From Stenotrophomonas maltophilia (lineage in GTDB: Bacteria > Pseudomonadota > Gammaproteobacteria > Xanthomonadales > Xanthomonadaceae): a stretch of 64,000 bases of DNA. Where the stretch lies: assembly GCF_003205835.1 (NCBI RefSeq), contig NZ_CP029773.1, positions 962,501-1,026,500 of the forward strand, read 5' to 3'. The notes beneath the pieces were generated by a model. The model was not told the DNA's origin. It saw nothing but the letters and a program-made list of their open reading frames with translations, and ran no database searches. The translations under genes were made by a program, and so were the position numbers. Shown here piece after piece: positions 8,665 to 16,428 of this stretch (positions are counted from its first letter, which is position 1; each line of letters starts with the position of its first letter).

Positions 8665-8682
8665 TCGAATCGGGGCCTTCCG

Positions 8683-9129
8683 GTGGTGGAGCGTGCCGCC
8701 GCCCTCTCCCCGCCGGGAGGCCCTGATCATCCAGCGACCCCCGGTGCGGACGGGAACGACGGTGACGGGGCGACCGCACCGGGGGAAGCTGCCTCCCGAC
8801 AGGCGACGGCGACGCGCGAGGCGATGGCCCGGCTATGGGCTGATCCCGACTACCGCGCGCGCATATCCGCGCAGATGAAGGCTAGGTGGGCGGACCCGAT
8901 ATACCGGGAGCGCGCCCGGGGCTTCCACCGCGACGAACGCACCTACCGCTGGCAGCACGTCGCGTCCGGGCGGATCGTGTCCCGGACCAAGGCTGAAATG
9001 CGCGAGGAACACGGCCTACGGCCCGATTCGCTGGATGGCCTCGTGGCCGGACGTATCCAGACCTCCCGGGGCTGGCGGCTCGCGCCGCGGACCCTGCTGG
9101 GTGAGAGTCCGCGGTGGATCTTTCCATGA
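8683..9129 (+). CDS. NUMOD-like DNA-binding protein, no nuclease domain seen
   Basis: A 148-residue product from GTG 8683. After a disordered Pro/Gly-rich start, residues about 47-70 read WADPDYRARISAQMKARWADP, which resembles the NUMOD3-type repeats of homing endonucleases. A C-terminal block (about 100-140: RTKAEMREEHGLRPDSLDGL) resembles another NUMOD helix-turn-helix. Neither a GIY-YIG nor an HNH catalytic core is visible, so it may be an orphan DNA-binding piece or a regulator derived from a homing nuclease. Confidence 0.5.
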   Translation: MVERAAALSPPGGPDHPATPGADGNDGDGATAPGEAASRQATATREAMARLWADPDYRARISAQMKARWADPIYRERARGFHRDERTYRWQHVASGRIVSRTKAEMREEHGLRPDSLDGLVAGRIQTSRGWRLAPRTLLGESPRWIFP

Positions 9130-9248
9130 GACGGCCAGCAGGTAGAATCCTGACACGAATCCGAGCCGGTTTGCCTAGCCCTAAGCATGCCCGCCGCGTA
9201 GACTCGCCATTAGCAACAAGAATCCGTTTTGAAACGCAGAAGAGACGC

Positions 9249-10151
9249 ATGGCAAAGAAGCTCCCACATCCGATTCCGTATCAAGGCAGCAAGCGAATGC
9301 TTGCTCCGATGATCTACCCCCTTCTTCCGTCCGGAATCGCCACATTTTATGAGCCCTTCGCAGGTTCTGCCGCGATGACGTTGTTCGCTGCACATCACGG
9401 CGTCGCCAAGCGGTATGTCCTGGGCGATACACTTGAGCCGATCATCGACCTTTGGGCGTCGATTATCGAGCGGCCGTCCAAAACATCAAAACAGTATGCG
9501 CAAATCTGGCAGGGTCAGGCGACCGCCTCAGCAGACTACTTCAATCGTGTTCGCGAGCGATACAACGCAGAGAAAGACCCTGTAGATCTGTTGTACCTGA
9601 TTTGCCGTTGCGTCAAGAACGCGGTGCGCTTCAACGGCGGAGGGCGATTCACTCAATCGCACGACAAGCGTAGGCTGGGGATGGCACCCGACAAGATGGA
9701 GGCCGCAATCGCTGGCGCCTCAACTCTGCTTCGCGGAAAGACAGAGTTCCGGAAAGGGGATTGGACGAAAACGACGGCTGATGCGACGCCAAATGACTTT
9801 GTCTACATGGATCCACCCTACATGGGTACAAGCATTGGGCGCGACAAGCGGTATCACCAGCAGCTGCTACCCGACGATTTGATCGTAGGCCTCAACGCAC
9901 TCAACTCGCGCTCGATTCGCTTTGCGCTTTCCTACGATGGGATGACTGGTGAAAAGGAGTATGGCCCCGAACTTCCGTCATCACTCGGCATGACGCGCTT
10001 GCTGCTTCACGCAGGCAGGTCGAGCCAAGCGACTTTGCAGGGCAAATCCGACCAAACAATCGAGAGTTTGTACCTCTCGGGGAACTTGAAGGCCCCCTCC
10101 GAAAAGGTCTTTCGTCAACCAAAAGACATGCAGGCAGCTTTAGCCCTGTAG
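9249..10151 (+). CDS. D12-class DNA N6-adenine methyltransferase
   Basis: A 300-residue methylase; ATG 9249 begins MAKKLPHPIPYQGSKR, the conserved N-terminal GxK motif of Dam-like enzymes, so the longer upstream frame is discarded. The AdoMet-binding motif I is FYEPFAGSAAM (33-43) and the catalytic motif IV is DPPY at 188-191. It transfers a methyl group to adenine N6 in an unknown target. The gene converges on, and overlaps by 12 bp, a candidate restriction nuclease, which makes a type II restriction-modification pair the best reading. Confidence 0.88.
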   Translation: MAKKLPHPIPYQGSKRMLAPMIYPLLPSGIATFYEPFAGSAAMTLFAAHHGVAKRYVLGDTLEPIIDLWASIIERPSKTSKQYAQIWQGQATASADYFNRVRERYNAEKDPVDLLYLICRCVKNAVRFNGGGRFTQSHDKRRLGMAPDKMEAAIAGASTLLRGKTEFRKGDWTKTTADATPNDFVYMDPPYMGTSIGRDKRYHQQLLPDDLIVGLNALNSRSIRFALSYDGMTGEKEYGPELPSSLGMTRLLLHAGRSSQATLQGKSDQTIESLYLSGNLKAPSEKVFRQPKDMQAALAL

Positions 10152-10859
10152 CTTCTGCTTGATCAGCGCCGCAATGGAAATATCCTTCTGTTCCGCCTCA
10201 GCCGCAAGTGCGTCATAGGTGCCGACCTCATCGCCACCCCACTGTATATCGACGCGGCGAATCTCGTTCATCGCCGCGTGTGTGTAGCTTTCCGGAGACG
10301 CCCAATAGCAGCGCTGGCAAATCGTCTCGTCATGGATGCTATTCCAGTTTTCGCAATGCTCGCATGACCATGACTTCGCACGTTGGCTGGACGCATCGAG
10401 GAGCATGTACGCGTCGAGGTTCTTTTCGTCGTGGTTCGCATCGCCAACAACTTGGTATGGGACGCGGTGGTCAATCTGAAGATACCGAGCTGCAACGGGT
10501 TGCGATGTAAGAGTGTCGAACTCGCCATAGCGTTCAACCAGCGCCAACTTGAAGGCTTTTGAGAACGCCTTCCGCCCGCCGATCCGGCCCGCTTTGATGT
10601 CAGCTGGATCGCCAAAACGATAGGCGGCGATCTTCCGCCCGGTTCTGCCGCTTACTAGCTTGAAAGTCTCCAGTGGGATTCCTTCGTCCCGGACATCACC
10701 GGCAACGCGCGGAGGGTGGTCATATCCATATACCTCCTGCAGCTCCTCCGTCGTGATATGGCCATGCTTGATGATGTGGTCAATCGCCGTTTTCGGGCGC
10801 TTGTTTGTGACCTTCTCGCATAGCGCGAGGATGCGGGGATCGATGTTTTTCTTGGGCAT
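10140..10859 (-). CDS. Candidate type II restriction endonuclease, HNH type
   Basis: A 239-residue protein with three parts. An N-terminal winged-helix-like region spans about 22-62 (IIKHGHITTEELQEVYGYDH). A central basic segment follows. Then comes an HNH-like catalytic part with IDH (His131), DEKNLDAYMLL (Asn147) and two Cys pairs at 166/169 and 181/184 that would bind structural zinc. The DNA-side helix precedes the nuclease as in other HNH restriction enzymes. Its convergent overlap with an adenine methylase and the adjacent HARE-HTH gene support a restriction role. Target specificity is unknown. Confidence 0.72.
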   Translation of the reverse strand: MPKKNIDPRILALCEKVTNKRPKTAIDHIIKHGHITTEELQEVYGYDHPPRVAGDVRDEGIPLETFKLVSGRTGRKIAAYRFGDPADIKAGRIGGRKAFSKAFKLALVERYGEFDTLTSQPVAARYLQIDHRVPYQVVGDANHDEKNLDAYMLLDASSQRAKSWSCEHCENWNSIHDETICQRCYWASPESYTHAAMNEIRRVDIQWGGDEVGTYDALAAEAEQKDISIAALIKQKLQG

Positions 10860-10914
10860 AGACCCATGCTACGCATGCTAAATTGTTCCTGTCCAGAACG
10901 AAGTGGGGGTACGT

Positions 10915-11160
10915 ATGCCAAAGAGAGCTGGTGAAGGGTTCTTGCCGACTGCCGAGGCTGTGCTAAAGCGTGCCGGAAAGCCGTTGCGGGTGCGCGAGAT
11001 AGTCGAGCGAGCCGTGGCTGCGGGGAACCTAGAGAGCGCAGGCAGTACGCCAGAAAACACCCTCTCTGCGCTTCTGCAACGCAACATTAGCCGACTAGGA
11101 GCTGCTTCCAAGTTCAAAAAAGTTGGGCCGGGTCTGTACCAGCTGCGCGGTCGGGACTAG
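10915..11160 (+). CDS. HARE-HTH domain protein
   Basis: An 81-residue winged-helix protein: FLPTAEAVLKRAGKPLRVREIVERAVAAG, then SAGSTPENTLSALLQRNI and the terminal wing KKVGPGLYQLRG. That is the HARE-HTH fold (HB1, ASXL, restriction endonuclease HTH), which in bacteria is often fused to or encoded beside restriction enzymes. It is divergent from the nuclease gene with about 55 bp between starts. It may act as a controller of the restriction genes or as a DNA-recognition subunit; the sequence does not decide between these. Confidence 0.72.
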   Translation: MPKRAGEGFLPTAEAVLKRAGKPLRVREIVERAVAAGNLESAGSTPENTLSALLQRNISRLGAASKFKKVGPGLYQLRGRD

Positions 11161-11516
11161 GCGTAGCCCTTTGCCGCCTGATGGGCGACGTCGCAGGCGG
11201 CATGAATCAGTCGGGTGTTCTCGGGCGTGTAGCCATCGACGGCCCGAGCGCGGTCCAGCACTGCTCCTCGCTCGGGCAAGGGCTCGTTGCAGAGCGGGCA
11301 CAGCCCTTCCTGCTCCTTCATCTTGAGCTGCTTCAAGCGCCGCCGGACCATCGGCTTGCTGCGCTCGTCATAGGTCAGCTCCTTCGCGAGCTTCCGGCGG
11401 TAGGCAAAGAGCAGTTCCTTGTCGCCGCCGCTCAAGTCCGCGAGCCTCGCCCGCACTTCATCGAGCAGGGCACGGGCGAGGTCGAGCTGGTCGGGTGTCA
11501 GTCGCGGATTGGCCAT
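11157..11516 (-). CDS. HNH / endonuclease VII-like small protein
   Basis: A 119-residue protein from ATG 11516 (MANPRLTPDQL). Helical basic segments precede CPLCNEPLPERGAVLDR and YTPENTRLIHAACD, which match a compact treble-clef HNH: a Cys pair, a catalytic-region Asp, an Asn-Thr-Arg helix and a His-x2-Cys. The distal Cys pair is reduced. It converges on the HARE-HTH gene with a 4-bp overlap. HNH proteins beside terminases often help packaging; here it could equally belong to the restriction module. Confidence 0.6.
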   Translation of the reverse strand: MANPRLTPDQLDLARALLDEVRARLADLSGGDKELLFAYRRKLAKELTYDERSKPMVRRRLKQLKMKEQEGLCPLCNEPLPERGAVLDRARAVDGYTPENTRLIHAACDVAHQAAKGYA

Positions 11517-11545
11517 GAGCGCAAGATAGCCCCACTCCTTGCCTG

Positions 11546-11848
11546 TCAGAACTCCGGCAGGTTTTCGAGGTTGTCCCGGGGCAATCCGTTGTCCACGGTC
11601 TTGATGTACTCGACCCCGTTGACCTTGATGATGTAGACCGGCTGGCCCTTCTGCCACTGCCCGTTCGCTTGGGGGATCGTGATGAACGTGACCCCATCCT
11701 TGATCGCTTTGACGATGGTAGCCCGCTCATGCTCCGCGGCTGCTCCGAAGGTGTCGCCGTTGTCCTGATGGATGCGTACCCTATCGATGTGCGTATGCGC
11801 CGCGTTGTACCGGACAGCCGAAATGCCGTAATCCGCCCACTTAGCCAT
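11546..11848 (-). CDS. DUF3892 protein
   Basis: A 100-residue protein from ATG 11848: ADYGISAVRYNAAHTHIDRV, then a Thr/Ile-rich middle and a basic stretch QWQKGQPVYIIKVNG, ending DNGLPRDNLENLPEF. The opening A(D)Y-I-AVRYN-HTHI and the ending DNLENLPEF are characteristic of DUF3892, a family of unknown function common on mobile elements and next to restriction genes. No catalytic residues are evident. Confidence 0.72.
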   Translation of the reverse strand: MAKWADYGISAVRYNAAHTHIDRVRIHQDNGDTFGAAAEHERATIVKAIKDGVTFITIPQANGQWQKGQPVYIIKVNGVEYIKTVDNGLPRDNLENLPEF

Positions 11849-11920
11849 GATGCCCCCTGCGATGATTGGTAGGGTTGTTGTAAGGGGGCGGTGTCGCACG
11901 GGCTGCGACTGAACAACAAA

Positions 11921-11946
11921 AAGGCCACCTCGACAGGTGGCCTTTT
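11921..11946. terminator. Bidirectional terminator at the island's right end
   Basis: Perfect stem AAGGCCACCT(CG) with (A)CAGGTGGCCTTTT, flanked by A-run and T-run. It isolates island genes from the tRNA-Ser/dnaX region. Confidence 0.75.
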
Positions 11947-11985
11947 CGCCTACCTAGCCCAGCACATCAGGCGTAGTAGGTCTTT

Positions 11986-11996
11986 TAGTAGGGTAG
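11986..11996. repeat. Internal end repeat TAGTAGGGTAG (right copy)
   Basis: Identical to 2696-2706 and in the same orientation, 42 bp inside the right attachment repeat, with a GTAGTAGG half-copy just upstream. Candidate integrase arm site. Confidence 0.45.
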
Positions 11997-12037
11997 CTCT
12001 GGAATTGCTTGGCCGGAGCCACTACCTATTGGATAAC

Positions 12038-12051
12038 TGGCGGAGAGAGGG
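12038..12051. repeat. Right attachment repeat, 3' end of tRNA-Ser
   Basis: The 14 bases are the complement of the tRNA 3' end including CCA, and match 2562-2575. The tRNA stays intact because the repeat rebuilds its end. Confidence 0.8.
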
Positions 12052-12130
12052 GGATTCGAACCCCCGAAGCGCGGTTTAGACGCTTACACACTTTCCAGGC
12101 GTGCTCCTTCAACCACTCGGACACCTCTCC
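12038..12130 (-). tRNA. tRNA-Ser(GGA)
   Basis: A 93-base class II tRNA on the minus strand with encoded CCA. The acceptor GGAGAGG pairs with the 3' side, the anticodon loop is CTGGAAA giving anticodon GGA, a long variable arm follows, and the T-arm contains GGTTCGAATCC. It reads UCC/UCU serine codons and is the attachment site of the island to its left. Confidence 0.96.
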
Positions 12131-12292
12131 GGATCCCTGCCATCGGCAAACGCCTCAGCAGGGGCGCAGATTCTAGCGGGCTGCGCGGCACTTCACAAGC
12201 ACCCCGGTCAGGAACCTGCGAAGGACGTGCCGGAGGCGAGGGGGCTGGACAGGCATGGCACAATGGAACATCCGATGGAAAACGGTGGCCTG

Positions 12293-14323
12293 ATGTCCTA
12301 TCTCGTCCTTGCCCGCAAGTGGCGTCCGAAGCGTTTTGCCGAGCTGGTGGGCCAGGAACACGTGGTCCGTGCGCTCAGCAACGCGCTGGACAGCGGCCGG
12401 GTCCACCATGCGTTCCTGTTCACCGGCACCCGCGGCGTGGGCAAGACCACCATCGCGCGCATCTTCGCCAAGTCGCTCAACTGCGAGCAGGGCACCAGCG
12501 CAGACCCATGCGGTCAGTGCGCGGCCTGCCTGGACATCGACGCCGGCCGCTACATCGACCTGCTGGAAATCGACGCCGCGTCCAACACCGGCGTGGATGA
12601 CGTGCGCGAGGTGATCGAGAACGCGCAGTACATGCCCTCGCGCGGCAAGTACAAGGTCTACCTGATCGACGAAGTGCACATGCTGTCCAAGGCGGCGTTC
12701 AACGCGCTGCTGAAGACGCTGGAAGAACCGCCGGAACATGTGAAATTCCTGTTGGCCACCACCGATCCGCAGAAGCTGCCGGTCACCGTGCTCAGCCGTT
12801 GCCTGCAGTTCAACCTCAAGCGACTGGACGAGGATCAGATCCAGGGCCAGATGACCCGCATCCTGGCGGCCGAAGAGATCGAAGCCGATGGCAGCGCGAT
12901 CGTGCAGCTGGCCAAGGCCGCCGACGGCAGCCTGCGTGACGGCCTGTCGCTGCTGGACCAGGCGATCGCCTATGCCGGCGGCGCGCTGCGTGAGGACGTG
13001 GTGCGCACCATGCTGGGCACCGTCGACCGCACCCAGGTGTCGGCCATGCTCGATGCGCTGGCCGAGGGCGATGGTCCGCGCCTGTTGCAGGTGGTGGCTG
13101 CGCTGGCCGAATTCTCGCCGGACTGGAGCGGCGTACTGGAAGCGCTGGCCGAAGGCCTGCATCGCATCCAGGTGCAGCAGCTGGTACCGGGTGCCGCAGC
13201 GGCTGCCGAAGGCCTGGACGCGACGGCGTTCGCCGAGCTCCTGCGTCCGGAAGTGGTGCAGCTCTGGTATCAGATGGCCTTGAACGGCCGCCGCGATCTG
13301 CCGCTGGCGCCGAGCCCGCGCGCCGGCTTTGAAATGGCCGTGCTGCGCATGCTGGCATTCCGTCCGGCCGCAGCGGTACCGCCGGTACCGAAGTCGGTGG
13401 AAGGTGCTGCGGGTGGCAACGTTGCCGGTGGTGGCAGCGGAATCGGTACCCAGGAGGCGCCGCCGGCTGCTGCCGCAGCGTCGGCCAGCCCCGCCGTGGC
13501 GCAGGTGGCCGCTCCGGTGCAGGCCGCGCCGCGCGAACCTGAACCCGAACCTGAGCCGGCTCCGCAACCCGAACCGGACCCGGCGCCGGAGCCCGAGCCG
13601 GTTCCGGTGGAAGAGCCGGTGTCACCGACGCCGGTAAAAGCCGAAGCGCCGCCGCCGACCGCCAGCGCAGAGACCAACGACGACCTGCCGCCGTGGGCCA
13701 CCGACGAAGCCGCGGCCCGCGACGAGGCGCTGGCGGCGGAGATGTCCGGCCCGGACGCCGCCATGGCTGCGCCCTGGCACGAGCCGCCGGCCCTGCCGGT
13801 AGCAGCGCCGGCCGAAGCGGCGCCTGCCGAGCTGGAGCGCCCGTTCCGTGCCGATGGCATCGCCATCGCGCCGGTCGAACCCGCGCCAGTGCAGCAGGCC
13901 GCGCCGCTGGAAGGTGTCAGCGATCTGGCCAGCGCCGAGGACTGGCTCGATCTGGTTGCCAACAGCGGCCTGAGCGGCCCGTCGCGGCAGTTGGCCGCCA
14001 ACGCTGCTTTCATCAGCTGCCAGCACGGGACCTTGAAACTGGGCCTTTCGCCCGGATTTGAATACCTGCGTTCGGAGCGCGCGCTGGCCGCCCTGGGCGA
14101 GATGCTGGAGAAGGCCCTCGGCCAGGCGCCGAAGATCCTGGTCGAGACCGTTGAAATCGAACACGTTCCGGCTGAGACCCTGCACCAGCGTGCCGACCGC
14201 CAGCGTGGCGAGCGGCAACAGGTGGCAGAGGCTGTTTTCATGGACGATCCGGAAGTGCAGGTGCTGATCCAACAGCACGGTGCCCGGGTTGTTTCCGATT
14301 CCATCCGTTCTTTTGACGAGTAA
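12293..14323 (+). CDS. dnaX: DNA polymerase III subunits gamma/tau
   Basis: Clamp-loader ATPase of 676 residues; ATG 12293 (MSYLVLARKWRPKRF) is the conserved start. The Walker A motif is FTGTRGVGKTT, a four-Cys zinc module lies around CEQGTSADPCGQCAAC, the DExx box is LIDEVHM, and sensor I follows in LATTDPQKLPVTVLSRC. Domain III and a long Pro/Glu/Ala-rich linker (about 400-550) separate it from the tau C-terminal domain that binds DnaE. I see no obvious A-run frameshift site, so whether a short gamma form is made is unclear. It starts a unit with ybaB and recR. Confidence 0.97.
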   Translation: MSYLVLARKWRPKRFAELVGQEHVVRALSNALDSGRVHHAFLFTGTRGVGKTTIARIFAKSLNCEQGTSADPCGQCAACLDIDAGRYIDLLEIDAASNTGVDDVREVIENAQYMPSRGKYKVYLIDEVHMLSKAAFNALLKTLEEPPEHVKFLLATTDPQKLPVTVLSRCLQFNLKRLDEDQIQGQMTRILAAEEIEADGSAIVQLAKAADGSLRDGLSLLDQAIAYAGGALREDVVRTMLGTVDRTQVSAMLDALAEGDGPRLLQVVAALAEFSPDWSGVLEALAEGLHRIQVQQLVPGAAAAAEGLDATAFAELLRPEVVQLWYQMALNGRRDLPLAPSPRAGFEMAVLRMLAFRPAAAVPPVPKSVEGAAGGNVAGGGSGIGTQEAPPAAAAASASPAVAQVAAPVQAAPREPEPEPEPAPQPEPDPAPEPEPVPVEEPVSPTPVKAEAPPPTASAETNDDLPPWATDEAAARDEALAAEMSGPDAAMAAPWHEPPALPVAAPAEAAPAELERPFRADGIAIAPVEPAPVQQAAPLEGVSDLASAEDWLDLVANSGLSGPSRQLAANAAFISCQHGTLKLGLSPGFEYLRSERALAALGEMLEKALGQAPKILVETVEIEHVPAETLHQRADRQRGERQQVAEAVFMDDPEVQVLIQQHGARVVSDSIRSFDE

Positions 14324-14329
14324 GACACT

Positions 14330-14650
14330 ATGCGCGGCAACATCGCCCAACTGATGCAGCAGGCCCAGAAGATGCAGGAAAACCTGCAGAAGGCCCAGGA
14401 AGAAATCGCCAAGATCGAAGTGACCGGCAGCGCCGGTGGCGGCATGGTCAGCGTGACCCTGACCGGCGCTAAGGAATGCCGCAAGGTGCGCATCGACCCC
14501 TCGCTGGCCAGCGACCCGGAAATGCTGGAAGACCTGATCGCCGCCGCCTTCAACGATGCCTCGAACAAGATCGACGCCGAGTCGAAGTCGAAGATGGGCT
14601 CGGCCACCGCCGGCATGCAGCTGCCGCCGGGCATGAAGCTGCCGTTCTGA
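14330..14650 (+). CDS. ybaB: YbaB/EbfC nucleoid-associated protein
   Basis: A 106-residue dimeric DNA-binding protein: a helical N-terminus ([19 protein letters not shown]), the beta core ([19 protein letters not shown]) and the conserved [16 protein letters not shown] helix. It starts 6 bp after the dnaX stop and precedes recR, the gene order shared by most proteobacteria. It coats DNA and is linked to recombinational repair. Confidence 0.95.
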   Translation: MRGNIAQLMQQAQKMQENLQKAQEEIAKIEVTGSAGGGMVSVTLTGAKECRKVRIDPSLASDPEMLEDLIAAAFNDASNKIDAESKSKMGSATAGMQLPPGMKLPF

Positions 14651-14658
14651 TGCCCGGC

Positions 14659-14684
14659 GGGGCGCCTGTCGCTGCAGGCGCCCC
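14659..14684. terminator. GC hairpin after ybaB
   Basis: A perfect 10-bp stem GGGGCGCCTG/CAGGCGCCCC with a 6-base loop, without a T-tail. It may attenuate or stabilise the dnaX-ybaB message before recR; it runs straight into a SMAG cluster. Confidence 0.5.
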
Positions 14685-14768
14685 GTAGCGTCGAGCTTGC
14701 TCGACGGCTCCACCCCCCAGTCGAGCATGGCTCGACTCTACACGTAGCCGTCGAGCCTGCTCGACGCC
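14685..14768. repeat. SMAG/REP cluster (three palindromes)
   Basis: Three GTAG-headed imperfect palindromes: GTAGCGTCGAGCTTGCTCGA at 14685, an inverted copy ending ATGGCTCGACTCTAC at 14742, and GTAGCCGTCGAGCCTGCTCG at 14744. GTAG-headed REPs (SMAG) are a hallmark of S. maltophilia, mobilised by RAYT transposases. It lies between ybaB and recR. Confidence 0.8.
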
Positions 14769-14784
14769 ATCAAAGCATGCCGCC

Positions 14785-15384
14785 GTGTCCGCACCCCTGC
14801 TTGAACAATTGATCGACGCCCTGCGGGTGCTGCCTGGCGTAGGCCAGAAGACCGCGCAGCGCATGGCCTACCACCTGCTCGAGCGTGAGCGCGAAGGTGG
14901 CCAGCGCCTGGCCGAAACCCTGGCGCTGGCGGTGGAGCGCATCGGTCACTGCGCGCAGTGCCGTGACTTCAGTGAAACCGAGCTGTGCCCGACCTGCGCC
15001 AACAGCAGCCGCGAACGCAGCCAGCTGTGCGTGGTTGAATCGCCGGCCGACCGCCTGGCCATCGAGAACGCGACGGGTTTCCGCGGTGTGTACTTCGTGC
15101 TGCAGGGGCGTCTGTCGCCGCTCGATGGCATCGGCCCGCGCGAACTGGGCCTGGAACAGCTGGAACAGCGCCTGGCCGAAGGTGAGGTACAGGAGCTGAT
15201 CATCGCCACCAGCGCCACCGTCGAAGGTGAAGCCACCGCGCACTACCTGGCGCAGCTGGCACGCGCACGCAGGGTGCAACCCAGCCGCCTGGCGCAGGGC
15301 CTGCCGCTGGGCGGTGAACTGGAATATGTCGATCGCGGCACGCTGTCGCACGCGTTCGGGACGCGCAGCGAATTCCGCGATTGA
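14785..15384 (+). CDS. recR: Recombination mediator RecR
   Basis: A 199-residue protein from GTG 14785. It has the helix-hairpin-helix ([17 protein letters not shown]), the four-Cys zinc finger (CAQC ... CPTC, about 54-70) and the Toprim domain ([14 protein letters not shown] to LDGIGPREL). With RecF/RecO it loads RecA at single-strand gaps. All landmark motifs and the family length are present. Confidence 0.96.
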   Translation: MSAPLLEQLIDALRVLPGVGQKTAQRMAYHLLEREREGGQRLAETLALAVERIGHCAQCRDFSETELCPTCANSSRERSQLCVVESPADRLAIENATGFRGVYFVLQGRLSPLDGIGPRELGLEQLEQRLAEGEVQELIIATSATVEGEATAHYLAQLARARRVQPSRLAQGLPLGGELEYVDRGTLSHAFGTRSEFRD

Positions 15385-15451
15385 GCGAAGGCCAGGCATG
15401 GCCTGGCGCGGGCGGCCTACAATGCGGACGACATTCCCGCCGAGGCCGACC

Positions 15452-15811
15452 ATGAGCAACGAAACCCTCTTCAGCAAGATCATCCGTCGCGAGATCCCGG
15501 CCACCATCGTCTACGAGGATGACGAGGTGCTGGGCTTCAAGGACATCGCACCGCAGGCGCCGGTGCACGTGCTGTTCATTCCGAAGAACGAGATCATCCC
15601 GACCCTGGATGACCTGCAGCCGTCGCAGGCGCACCTGATCGGCAAGCTGGCGCTGGCTGCCGCCGAGTACGCGCGCCGCGAGGGCTTCGCTCAGGACGGC
15701 TACCGCATCGTGATGAACTGCCGCGAGCATGCCGGGCAGACTGTGTTCCATATCCACATGCATCTGCTGGCCGGTGCGCCGCTGGGGCATTTCGGTACCC
15801 CGGGGCGTTGA
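15452..15811 (+). CDS. HIT-family nucleotide hydrolase
   Basis: A 119-residue HINT-type protein from ATG 15452 (MSNETLFSKIIRREIP). The histidine triad is HIHMHLL near the C-terminus, with QTVF before it and the N-terminal FSKI and YED motifs. It hydrolyses AMP-lysine or related phosphoramidates. A TACAAT box at 15418 and the palindrome GCCAGGCATGGCCTGGC upstream may form its promoter region. It ends at a bidirectional terminator. Confidence 0.93.
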   Translation: MSNETLFSKIIRREIPATIVYEDDEVLGFKDIAPQAPVHVLFIPKNEIIPTLDDLQPSQAHLIGKLALAAAEYARREGFAQDGYRIVMNCREHAGQTVFHIHMHLLAGAPLGHFGTPGR

Positions 15812-15851
15812 GCGCCCGGCATCCACGCGCGGTGTGAACCCACTGGATGAA

Positions 15852-15876
15852 AAAAGGCCGCCCGAGGGCGGCCTTT
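15852..15876. terminator. Bidirectional terminator between HIT and slp
   Basis: AAAAGGCCGCCC-GA-GGGCGGCCTTTT: a stem of 10 or more bp with A-run and T-run on either side, placed between convergent genes. Confidence 0.85.
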
Positions 15877-15900
15877 TCCGTCATGCCTGTGCGGTGGCGA

Positions 15901-16428
15901 TCACCACCAGCCCCAACGGCCGTAGCCGCCCCAGTACGGGCCGTACGGACCCGGGCCCCACGGGCCATAGGGGTAGGGCACCACGTCAACCTGGCGCTGT
16001 TCCGGCCACAGGTAGATCACGTCGGCCGACAGCTTCGGCAGGCGGTAGTCGTAATCACCGATGCGGGTGTTCTGGTAGCCGTCGATCTTGCCGATGAAGG
16101 TCACGTCGCGGCCGGCCTCGAACACAGCCGGGTCGTAGAAGCCGGCACGGCAGGCGATGAAGCGGCCGTCGCTGGCGTCGGATGAAGTGGTATTCGGGCG
16201 GCCACTGCCATTGAGCGGGCGCGAGATGATCTGGAAGCAGGTCTCGCCCTGGCCGGGCTTGGTTTCGATGATGCGGCCGCCCCAACGGACCGGCGTGCCG
16301 ACCTGCTGGGTGGCGACCGAGTCGCGCGGGGAGACCAGGCTGAACTGTCCCTGCAGCGGCTTGGGGGCCGTGGCGCAGGCCGACAGGGCCAGCGTGGCCA
16401 CAGCGGTAAGAAGGAACTTGGTGTTCAT
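15901..16428 (-). CDS. Slp-family outer-membrane lipoprotein
   Basis: A 175-residue lipoprotein; ATG 16428 opens a signal peptide with lipobox LSAC (Cys19). The body (TPVRWGGRIIETKPGQGETCF, then GRFIACRAGFYDPAVF and GKIDGYQNTRIGDYDYRLP) matches the Slp/YeaY family. The tail is Pro/Gly/Tyr/Trp-rich. The start codon overlaps the stop of the upstream transglutaminase gene (ATGA), so it is the last gene of the MoxR operon. Confidence 0.88.
   Translation of the reverse strand: MNTKFLLTAVATLALSACATAPKPLQGQFSLVSPRDSVATQQVGTPVRWGGRIIETKPGQGETCFQIISRPLNGSGRPNTTSSDASDGRFIACRAGFYDPAVFEAGRDVTFIGKIDGYQNTRIGDYDYRLPKLSADVIYLWPEQRQVDVVPYPYGPWGPGPYGPYWGGYGRWGWW

Larger units (their letters stand above)
2562..12051. 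mobile_element. Integrated island at tRNA-Ser(GGA), phage-satellite-like
   Basis: A 9.5-kb segment between 14-bp direct repeats of the tRNA-Ser 3' end. Its content is integrase, AlpA-like regulator, broken primase/resolvase, small and large terminase-like genes, several hypothetical genes, a D12 methylase with HNH restriction nuclease, a HARE-HTH protein, an HNH protein and a DUF3892 protein. There are no capsid, portal or tail genes, so it is not a complete prophage. Terminase plus integrase and AlpA points to a phage satellite or a heavily reduced prophage carrying a restriction cargo. The integrase sits at the end far from the tRNA, which is less common and leaves open a tandem or composite element. 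Confidence 0.75.

Noticed and set aside
12173..13567. Long minus-strand open frame opposite dnaX
   Set aside because: It is the antisense shadow of a high-GC gene; residues are Arg/His/Gln-rich with no domain, and dnaX is certain.
13270..14634. Second long minus-strand frame over dnaX and ybaB
   Set aside because: Antisense shadow; Ser/Ala-rich low complexity.
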